Part shown: positions 1 through 6,563 of the stretch, piece after piece
How positions within the stretch are numbered: position 1 is the first letter of the stretch
How the letters are laid out: each line of letters starts with the position of its first letter
DNA from: Sphingobacterium yanglingense
GTDB taxonomy: Bacteria > Bacteroidota > Bacteroidia > Sphingobacteriales > Sphingobacteriaceae
Length of the DNA stretch: 64,000 nt
Direction of reading: 5' to 3'
Assembly: GCF_004363245.1 (NCBI RefSeq)
Contig: NZ_SNYV01000013.1
Coordinates: forward strand, 1 to 64,000
The notes under the pieces: model-generated
The model's input: the letters and a program-made list of their open reading frames with translations, nothing else
Told to the model about the DNA's origin: nothing
The model's database searches: none
Position numbers and translations under genes: made by a program

Positions 1-58
1 GTTATAACCGCATAGTAGCTATGGCCGGACTTTGACTGTGCATGTCATTTTTATTATT

Positions 59-436
59 ATGAAAGAGATGTTGCAACAGATTATTGATCAACAGAGCCAA
101 ACGAATTCTTTGTTGAGCCAGCAGAATGAGATGTTAATGGGGCGCTTGTACCCGGCCGCAGGTAATGCTACCGAACCACAGCGTATACTACCTAATCAAA
201 AACCTGATGTGTTGCCTAGGCACCTAACGGTCAGTGAGGTCATAGATTATTTTGACGTGTCGCAGGCTACATTCTACCGCAATATTAAAAATGTGCTGAT
301 CCATCCAGTCAATAAGGTGGGCAATAGGCCTTACTACCTATTTAGTGATGTGGAGGAAGTTATGAAACATATTCCGGCTCATGAAAAAGGGGCCTGGACC
401 TTTAAGAAGCTCAAAAATAGATTAAAAGATGGCTAG
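59..436 (+). CDS. Small helix-turn-helix (excisionase/MerR-like) DNA-binding protein
   Basis: A protein of about 125 residues. The first 25 residues are rich in Gln and hydrophobics and could form a short coiled coil for dimerisation. Residues about 55-105 (LTVSEVIDYFDVSQATFYR, then a basic turn and PYYLFSDVEEVM) have the pattern of a winged helix-turn-helix of the HTH_17/excisionase type common in Bacteroidota. The tail is basic. The reading frame is open upstream to 32, but the ATG at 59 gives a more natural N-terminus. It sits immediately upstream of the 21-bp-period array and the lysis-like genes in the same direction, so I infer that it may bind the array or the repeats near 938-1017. 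The window edge hides what precedes it. The fold call is fairly safe; the target is inference. Confidence 0.75.
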   Translation: MKEMLQQIIDQQSQTNSLLSQQNEMLMGRLYPAAGNATEPQRILPNQKPDVLPRHLTVSEVIDYFDVSQATFYRNIKNVLIHPVNKVGNRPYYLFSDVEEVMKHIPAHEKGAWTFKKLKNRLKDG

Positions 437-478
437 AAGGGATTGGTTCTTGATAGCTGTTGATTGCTTTTAGTGAAT

Positions 479-511
479 AAGGGTTCACTTTTCCTAAAAA
501 ATTGAACCCTT
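479..511 (+). other. Stem-loop 1 of the array
   Basis: Perfect 9-bp inverted repeat (aagggttca at 479-487 and tgaaccctt at 503-511) around a 15-base loop, followed by a short T-run. It could act as a weak intrinsic terminator for the upstream HTH gene. Confidence 0.7.
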
Positions 512-522
512 TTAACAAGGAA

Positions 523-551
523 GGACCTCCTTGTTGAAAATAAGGAGGTCC
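523..551 (+). other. Stem-loop 2 of the array
   Basis: Perfect 10-bp inverted repeat (ggacctcctt at 523-532 and aaggaggtcc at 542-551) with a 9-base loop. There is no T-tail directly after the stem, so it does not look like a standard terminator. Confidence 0.75.
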
Positions 552-601
552 ATTTTGAGATAAAGGAGATAGAATTTTGTAAAAAGGGGGTACTTGCTGT
601 T

Positions 602-640
602 AAAAAGGGATTATTTGTTCTGAATAAGTAATCCCTTTTT
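602..640 (+). terminator. Stem-loop 3 of the array, terminator-like
   Basis: Perfect 12-bp stem (602-613 with 629-640), 15-base loop. The A-run on the left arm and T-run on the right arm make it look like a bidirectional intrinsic terminator, but no gene ends close to it. Confidence 0.7.
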
Positions 641-685
641 CTGAAATAGGAACTGCCATTTGTGAATAAGGTGTATCTGATTGAT

Positions 686-724
686 AAATAGTGGCTTGTT
701 TTTTTGTGGAAGTGACCACTATTT
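686..724 (+). other. Stem-loop 4 of the array
   Basis: Perfect 9-bp inverted repeat (aaatagtgg at 686-694 and ccactattt at 716-724) with a 21-base T-rich loop. Confidence 0.65.
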
Positions 725-835
725 GTGTAAAACCTTTCGATTGGTATTAAAAAGGGGACGTAATATCATACGAGGGAAAATGGTTTTGATAATAAGGTGC
801 TCCTTTTTGCTCAATAGGGGCTGTAAATTGGAGAT

Positions 836-869
836 AAGTGCTTCCTTTTTCTTAAAAAGGGGGGCACTT
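836..869 (+). other. Stem-loop 5 of the array
   Basis: About 15 pairs between 836-850 and 855-869 with a 4-base loop. Three positions pair only as G-U in a plus-strand transcript and would be A-C mismatches in a minus-strand one, which hints that the plus-strand RNA is the relevant molecule. Confidence 0.65.
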
Positions 870-875
870 GTTGTG

Positions 876-914
876 AAAAAGGGAATGGTTGCCCGCGATA
901 ATCATTCCCTTTTT
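876..914 (+). terminator. Stem-loop 6 of the array, terminator-like
   Basis: About 15 pairs between 876-891 and 899-914 (12 perfect pairs at the base, then G-U wobbles) with a short loop, and a T5 run on the 3' arm. It resembles an intrinsic terminator upstream of the next repeat block and promoter. Confidence 0.7.
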
Positions 915-937
915 GAAGGCAACTGAATGTAGATTTT

Positions 938-1017
938 CTCAGTACAGGATCTTGTTCCTCTCAGTATGCCCTATACTTTATCAGTTTGAAAGAGGGATTC
1001 TCTCAGTTCGTCTCAGT
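938..1017 (+). promoter_or_regulatory. Phased CTCAGT direct repeats (possible operator array)
   Basis: The word TCAGT occurs at 939, 961, 981, 1003 and 1013, a spacing of 22, 20, 22 and 10 bases, i.e. two helical turns and finally one. Four copies are CTCAGT. The block keeps the period of the hairpin array but changes sequence, and ends where the -33 region of the next gene's candidate promoter begins. This suggests binding sites on one face of the helix, perhaps for the adjacent HTH protein (inference). Confidence 0.6.
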
Positions 1018-1050
1018 CTGTTTTTTTAGGGATAATCCGAGATATGTTTG
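1017..1050 (+). promoter_or_regulatory. Candidate promoter of the fibronectin III gene
   Basis: TATGTTTG at 1043-1050 matches the Bacteroidota -7 consensus TAnnTTTG exactly. The -33 side is poor (TCTG at 1017-1020, spacer 22), which fits a promoter needing an activator. A leader of roughly 70 bases precedes the ATG at 1127. Confidence 0.45.
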
Positions 1051-1126
1051 TGTCATAAGGTCGGCCGCGGCGACCAGTGTTCATTAATTTATTAACAGGG
1101 AATATTTCCCAAAAAACATTACAGTT

Positions 1127-1759
1127 ATGCGTACAAAAAGAGTATTGCTAGATTATTCGGGGTTCAAAGATGATGAGTTGAATACCCTGGTCGGGAAGGT
1201 CTTGGACTGCCTTACAGATCACGCTGTTTTTACGGATCCGCCGATCGAACTGACTGAGCTGAGTGCACAGATGGTCGATTTTAGAGAAAAGTGGCAGGTG
1301 GCAAGTAGAGGGGGAAGTCTGTTAGAGATTTCCGAAAAGAATGATGCTAAAGGTGTATTGGCTGCTAGCTTGAGGGACATCGCTTTTTATGTCAATAAGA
1401 TGTCGAATGGTTCGCGCTCTAAACTGTTGAGCTCGGGGCTACAGCTTGAAGCTGATCCAAAGGAGGCGCAGGTGCCGAATAAGGTGACAGGTGGAATGTT
1501 GGTCGATGGTAAACAACAGAATCAGATGGATATCAAATTCAAACCACAGAAGGAGGCGCTGATTTACGAATATCAGATTGCAGATGGTGTAGATGATGAT
1601 GGTGCTCCGATATGGAAGGAAACTTTCCAGACGGGCAGCAGTCGAGGCAATATGTATGCGCCTACGGTGCCTGACAGAACCTACTACCTGCGCGTACGTG
1701 CCCGCAATAAAAAAGGTATCGGCGATTGGTCGGATGTCTTCTCTCTGAAAGCGAGGTAA
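1127..1759 (+). CDS. Fibronectin type III domain protein
   Basis: A soluble protein of 210 residues without a signal peptide. Residues 1-105 are mainly helical and match no family I can name. Residues about 115-210 form one fibronectin type III domain, seen in the spaced hydrophobic strands (IYEYQIADG, KETFQTGSSRGNM) and the closing RTYYLRVRARNKKGIGDWSDVF. Such domains bind proteins or glycans and are common in phage virion and Bacteroidota surface proteins. Without a signal sequence it would be cytoplasmic or released only on lysis. It has its own promoter and terminator but lies codirectionally between the repeat array and the lysis-like genes. Its precise role is unknown. Confidence 0.8.
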   Translation: MRTKRVLLDYSGFKDDELNTLVGKVLDCLTDHAVFTDPPIELTELSAQMVDFREKWQVASRGGSLLEISEKNDAKGVLAASLRDIAFYVNKMSNGSRSKLLSSGLQLEADPKEAQVPNKVTGGMLVDGKQQNQMDIKFKPQKEALIYEYQIADGVDDDGAPIWKETFQTGSSRGNMYAPTVPDRTYYLRVRARNKKGIGDWSDVFSLKAR

Positions 1760-1783
1760 ATCATCAATGGTTAATTATAGGAA

Positions 1784-1810
1784 GGGCGGATATGCGTATT
1801 CGCCCCCTTT
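1784..1810 (+). terminator. Intrinsic terminator after the Fn3 gene
   Basis: GGGCGGATA at 1784-1792 pairs with TATTCGCCC at 1797-1805 (one G-U) around TGCG, followed by a pyrimidine run CCTTT. It separates the Fn3 transcript from the membrane-protein gene. Confidence 0.65.
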
Positions 1811-1820
1811 ATTAAAACTG

Positions 1821-1891
1821 GATAACTCGTTCACTTGCGTAGTGCAACGAAGTCCCGACATAGTCGGGAATAACTTCTTAACTTTTATAAC
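1821..1891 (+). repeat. 8-bp-period degenerate words and a hairpin before the holin-like gene
   Basis: The words gataac/gttcac (1821-1834) and aataac/cttaac/tataac (1869-1891) recur with an 8-9 base period and touch the ATG at 1892. The same kind of array occurs at 32588, 34343 and 35644. Between the two blocks is a perfect 7-bp hairpin, TCCCGAC-ata-GTCGGGA (1853-1869), which would lie in the leader of the next gene. Confidence 0.55.
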
Positions 1892-2278
1892 ATGACAACA
1901 CTAACAAATAATCCTTCATGGCTGGCTCAGGGCTGGGCGGAAGAACTCACATTAAAAGAAAAGCTGTTCTTTGGCTTTCTATTTCTAAGCATCGGATGGA
2001 TAGGGATATCGGTCATCCTACAATTGATAGACCCGGCTATAGGTGTGCTGGATTTTGGTACACTGACGGTGGCGGTCTTTGGTCTACTGGTCGGATGGCT
2101 CGCTATCTATATCAGTATATGGTTGCAGGAGCTCCTATGGAGCCCCTTTAAATCTTTTCGTAAACGGTTTGCACAACATTTTAACCAATTGACATCATGG
2201 CAACAATGTATTATTTACTTCTCAGTTTTCTTTTTATTGCTTTATGCAGTGATAATGGTTATGGAAGTGGTGATGTAA
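1892..2278 (+). CDS. Three-helix small membrane protein, holin-like
   Basis: 128 residues with three predicted membrane helices at about 25-46, 55-78 and 104-128 and a basic cytosolic stretch (FKSFRKRF) before the third. I do not recognise a family. Small size, three helices, and position directly upstream of a secreted-type peptidoglycan amidase gene and a spanin-like gene fit a class I holin, which would let the amidase (no signal peptide) reach the wall. That role is inference from context; it could equally be an uncharacterised inner-membrane protein. The downstream frame starting at 2197 overlaps its end but is not believed to be coding there. Confidence 0.65.
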   Translation: MTTLTNNPSWLAQGWAEELTLKEKLFFGFLFLSIGWIGISVILQLIDPAIGVLDFGTLTVAVFGLLVGWLAIYISIWLQELLWSPFKSFRKRFAQHFNQLTSWQQCIIYFSVFFLLLYAVIMVMEVVM

Positions 2279-2844
2279 GCTCGCTCAGGCCACAGCTGTC
2301 ATTGTCCATGACGAGGATTTCATTTTTTTCCTTGATGAAAAAAACGAAACAAAAAAAATCAAGACTTGGGCAATACGACGCTAAATATTTCATGACAGGT
2401 CTAAACATCTCGGAGCCGTTACACTTCGCTTCACTTCATCGATATGTTTTTTACGACCATCAAAAAATATTTTTAACGCTGTATCGCCCTAGGTCGTTGG
2501 AGGATCAAAAATCAAGAACACGAACGGTCTCACAACCTAGGCCGTTTTATTTAACTAGTGTTAGTAGTCCCTTACAATCAGAAATAATTGACAATTCTTT
2601 ACGCCTTGCGCAACCTAGGCCAAATGAAGGGGGGAGTGCTAATAAGCCGTTTTATTCAGGAAGTGCTAGGGGGTCTATCTGTACAGTGTCGAAAAACGTC
2701 GCCTTCGATATTTTTAAAAATTTGAAGGAAGAGGCACAATCCATTGTTTTAAAAATATCCAGCGACGAGTTTTTGCGTACTTTTTGCGGAAAAAAGTACG
2801 AGCCTCGCCACGGCTTGAGTGGCATAAAAGCTAAGCATTCTGGT
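2279..2844. repeat. Non-coding block with dispersed-repeat character upstream of the amidase gene
   Basis: About 565 bases that do not look coding although one forward frame is open throughout. The block holds a run of A-rich words (2338-2363), a hairpin cgtacttttt/aaaaagtacg (2776-2800), a long imperfect inverted repeat pairing about 2694-2717 with 2748-2776, and internal direct repeats: gccgttttatt at 2541 and 2646, each followed by agtg(t/c)tag, and caacctaggcc near 2534 and 2609. I recognise the style of Bacteroidota interspersed repeats. It may be an inserted repeat element or the long structured leader of the amidase mRNA. Confidence 0.5.
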
Positions 2845-3270
2845 ATGGAAGACAAAAGAAACCTCATTATTAACATTGCTTCTGCTGAACTTGGCGTTCA
2901 CGAAACTACGGGCAACAACGATGGTCCCCGTGTCGAGGAATATCTCCGTTACACAAACCTAGGCAAGGGATACGAATGGTGTGCTGCATTTGTCTCTTGG
3001 TGCTATGGGCAGGCTGGACTTGAGGTTCCACGTAACCCTTGGTCTCCGGCGTTATTTCCCAAAGCTAGGCAGATCGCTAAAGATAAAGCCAGGCCCGCTG
3101 ACGTGTTCGGGATATATGGGGCCAAAGCCAAACGCATCAATCACGTAGGCTTGGTCAAAGAGCACCATGATGATTATCTGATTACAATCGAAGGCAACAG
3201 CAATGATCGGGTGGAATCCCGACGGAGACATCTACGAACCGTGTATGCAGTGGCGGAATGGGTTAAATAG
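2845..3270 (+). CDS. CHAP/NlpC-P60-type peptidoglycan amidase (endolysin-like)
   Basis: 141 residues in the style of the TIGR02594 family of cysteine peptidases. Near residue 50, YEWCAAFVSWC carries the nucleophilic Cys. NHVGLVKEH near residue 100 carries the catalytic His, and IEGNS about 14 residues later supplies the third polar residue. There is no signal peptide, so export would need a holin or lysis. The frame is open back to 2197, but residues encoded before 2845 lack protein character and the domain begins right after this ATG, so I place the start here. The family cuts peptide bonds in peptidoglycan and is used by phages as endolysin. Neighbours (holin-like upstream, spanin-like downstream) support that role. 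Confidence 0.8.
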   Translation: MEDKRNLIINIASAELGVHETTGNNDGPRVEEYLRYTNLGKGYEWCAAFVSWCYGQAGLEVPRNPWSPALFPKARQIAKDKARPADVFGIYGAKAKRINHVGLVKEHHDDYLITIEGNSNDRVESRRRHLRTVYAVAEWVK

Positions 3271-3294
3271 TATTTAGTATCTAGTATTTAGTAT
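3269..3294 (+). repeat. 7-bp tandem repeat AGTATYT
   Basis: AGTAT occurs at 3269, 3276, 3283 and 3290, exactly 7 bases apart. The first copy overlaps the stop codon of the amidase gene. Confidence 0.8.
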
Positions 3295-3333
3295 GGAGAC
3301 TGTCAATTTCCTTAATTTTATCACTTCATCATT

Positions 3334-3801
3334 ATGAAACATATCACTCTTGTCCCAATTATCGGGTGCTTCGCTATCATAACCCTCATATCCTTCTTCA
3401 CTTTTTCTTCTTGCCGAACGCTAAAAGAGAAGGCTGAACAGCAGCAATCAATGGTTCAAAAACATTTTACGGAGACGCAGAGTCGGCAGGCGGCAATGTC
3501 GCAGTGGTGGGACAGCACCGGGCGGTACTGGTATTTTACTACAGACAGTGCTTTCTATTACCATCCTGATAGTGGATTGTATGCTGCACAGGGCATGCTG
3601 TCTATGAGCGAAAGCAACCTACAGGTACAGCGTCAAGAGCTACTGCTTGATAGTATCCATACAGTTACGGCCCAACAGGAAAGCTACAATGTCTGGAAGA
3701 CATACTATCGTCGGGTAACAGATAGTATGTGGACGATACTTTTAGTTGTAGTCGTATTATTGGGCTGTGGCTTTCTCTTTAAACGTATAAGACGGATGTG
3801 A
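3334..3801 (+). CDS. Lipoprotein with C-terminal membrane anchor, unimolecular-spanin-like
   Basis: 155 residues. The N-terminus is a lipoprotein signal with lipobox TFSSC (Cys27), predicting outer-membrane attachment. Residues about 30-130 are polar and largely helical (KEKAEQQQSMVQKHF...). Residues about 132-150 (WTILLVVVVLLGCGFLF) are a membrane helix followed by KRIRRM, which would stay in the cytoplasm. A chain tethered to both membranes is the topology of phage u-spanins, which fuse the membranes at the last step of Gram-negative lysis. No sequence family is recognised; the call rests on topology plus the holin-like and amidase genes upstream. A small anchored lipoprotein of other function is the alternative. 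Confidence 0.6.
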   Translation: MKHITLVPIIGCFAIITLISFFTFSSCRTLKEKAEQQQSMVQKHFTETQSRQAAMSQWWDSTGRYWYFTTDSAFYYHPDSGLYAAQGMLSMSESNLQVQRQELLLDSIHTVTAQQESYNVWKTYYRRVTDSMWTILLVVVVLLGCGFLFKRIRRM

Positions 3802-3832
3802 AGTTGTTACTTACATCCGTCTTAATATTTTA
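3788..3832. terminator. Bidirectional terminator between convergent genes
   Basis: A perfect 12-bp stem (3788-3799 with 3813-3824), extended inside by aagt/actt, and followed by a T-rich run. The stop codon of the spanin-like gene lies in the hairpin, and the opposite-strand DUF4302 gene ends at 3850, so it probably serves both. Confidence 0.8.
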
Positions 3833-3849
3833 TTTTGAATTATTGTGTT

Positions 3850-5175
3850 CTATTTTAGGTAACCGTAGAAAAAATCAGCGGCATTGCTCTGCGGAGATAA
3901 TCCACCTAGAGGTTCCGTAACTTTCGAGGAACTACTACTTACCCAGTCAAGTACAAAAGGTCCTTTCAGAATATAATCTTCTAACACACTAAGCTGTGCC
4001 AAACGAGAAGTCCAGTTTCCGTTGGAAAAATCTCGCTTTGGATCGGTGAGCTTCAGTAGGTTTTGATTAATGGTGTACGTAAAAGACATATCTGCTATAT
4101 AATTTGTCGTACCCGATGAGTAGTACACCGTTAGGGTGGCCTGATTTTCTGATATCAATTTAAATTCTATATATCGGATGGTACGTCCACTGCTTGTAAA
4201 GTTAGTATTGACTGTCTTCCAAAGGTTATTGAAAGTCGAGTTTACACCATCTGGCAGTGTATTATTGTTGGTGCCAATAATAGAGTATGTCTTTTTAAAA
4301 CCAAATTGTAGAACAAGAGGAAAAACTGGTGTTGGATTGCTCTGCACCTGGATCTGTTGACCAGCAACGGTCAATATGTAGGTTTTCTTTTCATTATCCC
4401 ATTTGATTTCTTCTATGTAATTTTTCCCGAGTTCCAAGAAAGGGGCGATTATACCCTCAGGTGTATAAAAAAAGGGCGAAGACAGATTCGTAATGGTCGT
4501 ACCATCTGCTTCGAGCCAGCTTAAGGTCACCTGGCGGCTTGACTGATCGATAGCAAGCGCTATTTTTTTATTGTCGACCAATATGTAAGGATATTTATGA
4601 CTATTCATAAACGTCGTCAATAACTGTCTTGACTGTCCTAAGCCACCCTCAAGATAGCTTTTTTGTTCAGCTTCAGTTGCTTTTATGAGAAGAAGCTGAG
4701 AAGTGTTTTTATTCCCGATTAACCCTACCGAATCACCACTGAATTTCAGAAAGCTATAATCATTGTCACCAAACAAACCTTGGCCATTAGTTCCTCCATT
4801 GACTGATCCCTGAGGATCGGCTAGCATGGAGATGTAATTGTAGGTGTCAAAAATTACACTTGGACGTTGTAACGCTTTTAGGCGATAAGTGCTGGATTGT
4901 AACTTCACTGCCGAGTTTCCATCAAAATCAGACAACATACTTACGCGACCGTCTTTATCGAATTGCATAAAAAAAGCAAAGGTCTTTTCTGCCTTTGTAA
5001 ATAAGGTAGCTTTGTAGCCATACGGGGCTTCTGTCAGAGTCTGTAAACTATTTTCCAGGTAGGTGTTCAGTCGGCTATCTGGATCGTCGAGGATTGGGTC
5101 GTCTTCTTTTTTGCAAGCAAAAAACGAAGCAAGTAGGATCACAAACAGGAGACTATGTATTTTTCTTAAATTCAT
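3850..5175 (-). CDS. DUF4302 domain lipoprotein
   Basis: 441 residues with a lipoprotein signal ending in SFFAC (Cys21). The body matches what I know of DUF4302: an N-terminal motif LNTYLENSLQTLTEAPYGYKATLFTK, then a beta-rich part with FFMQFDKDGRVSMLSDFD. It is the last gene of a minus-strand operon (sigma, FecR, SusC, SusD, zinc hydrolase, DUF4302), 1 base after the stop of the hydrolase. In known loci this protein is a surface lipoprotein accompanying SusC/SusD; its biochemical role is not established. Family call good. Confidence 0.85.
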   Translation of the reverse strand: MNLRKIHSLLFVILLASFFACKKEDDPILDDPDSRLNTYLENSLQTLTEAPYGYKATLFTKAEKTFAFFMQFDKDGRVSMLSDFDGNSAVKLQSSTYRLKALQRPSVIFDTYNYISMLADPQGSVNGGTNGQGLFGDNDYSFLKFSGDSVGLIGNKNTSQLLLIKATEAEQKSYLEGGLGQSRQLLTTFMNSHKYPYILVDNKKIALAIDQSSRQVTLSWLEADGTTITNLSSPFFYTPEGIIAPFLELGKNYIEEIKWDNEKKTYILTVAGQQIQVQSNPTPVFPLVLQFGFKKTYSIIGTNNNTLPDGVNSTFNNLWKTVNTNFTSSGRTIRYIEFKLISENQATLTVYYSSGTTNYIADMSFTYTINQNLLKLTDPKRDFSNGNWTSRLAQLSVLEDYILKGPFVLDWVSSSSSKVTEPLGGLSPQSNAADFFYGYLK

Positions 5176-5176
5176 C

Positions 5177-6553
5177 TTAATAACTATTTTTTAATAAACC
5201 ATACATATAATTTTCAGGATTATCATCTCTTCGCATCTTGGCATATGGGGTCGGATAAATACCATCATTGGACCAAGAAAAGTGGAATGTCTTACCATCA
5301 AAATAATTGATCATTTCGCGCAGATAGGGTAGTACAGCGTTTGCATTGCCACCAGCAGTCGAATTTAGATCTGTTGAAGTCCCTACAAATGCAAAGGTTG
5401 TCTTCTTTGTATTTGCATTCTCTACATAGTTAAATTTGAAATCCGCGTTATAGATAGAATTCGGTGAGTTTGGATTCTTATATTTTAAGCGGAGCATCAT
5501 ATTATTCTTGCTGTAATAGATGACATTTACATCTTCAAGGTATCGTCCTACATTGCCATAAGTTCCCAAAGAAGTTGATGCTTTTTCAAAAGTCTCTTTA
5601 AACAAGGGAGACCAATTTGGAATATCGGTCGTATTGGATGTGAACAGTACAGACGAAGATCGTTCAAAGCCAAGCTGTTCGAATGCGCTTGGTGGGGGAG
5701 ATAGCTTATTGATTGCTGCTTCTGTTTTCTTTTGTAGTGCATACAAATCAATATTCCAAGTTTGTCTGAAATAATTCAATACAACCTGTTGTTTCTGACG
5801 TATCTTTTCTACTCCCTGCGGATCAGTGATGGATTTGATAATCTCTTCAAAGGGCTCATAACCTTGTGTCAGCATAATTGACGCTATTTCTACAAAGTCT
5901 TCATCTGGTCCAGACATGGCATATGAAGAAATAAAGCCAGCTTTGCGAGCATCAGCGACATTCACCTGATTCCAGGTCGAAGTGTAATCGGCCGCTGTAA
6001 TGGCTTCAAATTCCTTAGGGTACATTACAGTCTGGTGTAAGATGTGTGCAAACTCGTGGTGTATGGTTTTTAGCATTGCCTGCACCAATGCACGGTCTTT
6101 CACATCAAACCAATTGACCCGATAAAGGACAATTTTTGCCCCTGCTTCGGCCGTACCCAAGGTAATCGTTCCGGAGGAGTTATACTCTGGGCTACCCACT
6201 AACAGATATTGGCGGGGAGCAAATTTCTTGATAAAATCTTCTCCTGCTATTTCTACATAAGGTTCGATCCATCCTTTCATGATCATGTCCATTACAGGAA
6301 TGATTTTATCCTCTTTTGGCGGGACCAAATTGTTTACAAAACTTACTTCAGAAGCATTCCAACGGTACAAAACATCGATATTATAGGGCTTTGTAAATTG
6401 CTGGTAGATATATTGGTCAATTTCATTCTTTACCCATTTCTCCCCACCAAGGCCAACAATATCCTTGTCAAGGTCGTCCTTTTTAGCACATGAAAGGGTA
6501 AAAAGGGATAGGGTAAAAAGAAAAATATAATTAATTAATTTATTGATTTTCAT
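5177..6553 (-). CDS. Substrate-import-associated zinc metallohydrolase lipoprotein
   Basis: 458 residues from the ATG that begins MKINKLINY, giving a clean lipoprotein signal (TLSCAKK). An ATG six codons earlier overlaps the SusD stop and is less likely. The motif HHEFAHILHQ (about residue 167) has the HExxHxxH zinc site of the TIGR04549 group, known as metallohydrolases found beside SusC/SusD pairs. It probably trims a proteinaceous or peptide-linked ligand at the cell surface before uptake. It follows SusD by about 10 bases and precedes the DUF4302 gene by 1 base, so the genes are cotranscribed. Confidence 0.85.
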   Translation of the reverse strand: MKINKLINYIFLFTLSLFTLSCAKKDDLDKDIVGLGGEKWVKNEIDQYIYQQFTKPYNIDVLYRWNASEVSFVNNLVPPKEDKIIPVMDMIMKGWIEPYVEIAGEDFIKKFAPRQYLLVGSPEYNSSGTITLGTAEAGAKIVLYRVNWFDVKDRALVQAMLKTIHHEFAHILHQTVMYPKEFEAITAADYTSTWNQVNVADARKAGFISSYAMSGPDEDFVEIASIMLTQGYEPFEEIIKSITDPQGVEKIRQKQQVVLNYFRQTWNIDLYALQKKTEAAINKLSPPPSAFEQLGFERSSSVLFTSNTTDIPNWSPLFKETFEKASTSLGTYGNVGRYLEDVNVIYYSKNNMMLRLKYKNPNSPNSIYNADFKFNYVENANTKKTTFAFVGTSTDLNSTAGGNANAVLPYLREMINYFDGKTFHFSWSNDGIYPTPYAKMRRDDNPENYMYGLLKNSY

Positions 6554-6563
6554 AACATATAAA

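Larger units (their letters stand above)
473..915 (+). repeat. ~21-bp-period array with six distinct stem-loops
   Basis: Non-coding DNA read as about 20 successive units of 20-22 bp. Each starts with a purine/A-rich word like tgaataagg, has 7-8 variable bases, and ends in a T-tract. In six neighbouring unit pairs the variable parts are reverse complements, giving stem-loops at 479-511, 523-551, 602-640, 686-724, 836-869 and 876-914. The stem sequences differ from each other, so the complementarity is not simple repetition. In the 836-869 stem, mismatches at DNA level become G-U pairs only in a plus-strand RNA. Alternating A- and T-tracts every half period could also bend DNA. Function unknown. 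Confidence 0.8.

Noticed and set aside
681..926. 81-codon forward ORF inside the left array
   Set aside because: It is produced by the periodic repeat; its sequence has no protein-like pattern, no ribosome site, and the 20/22-base alternation of units breaks any conserved frame.
473..1017. CRISPR or dual-guide (TIGR-type) array
   Set aside because: No constant repeat of CRISPR length, units are degenerate, neighbouring spacers complement each other, and no cas or Nop-domain gene is in view.
2197..2844. N-terminal extension of the amidase ORF
   Set aside because: Overlaps the holin-like gene and a repeat-rich block; composition is not protein-like, and the enzyme domain starts right after the ATG at 2845.
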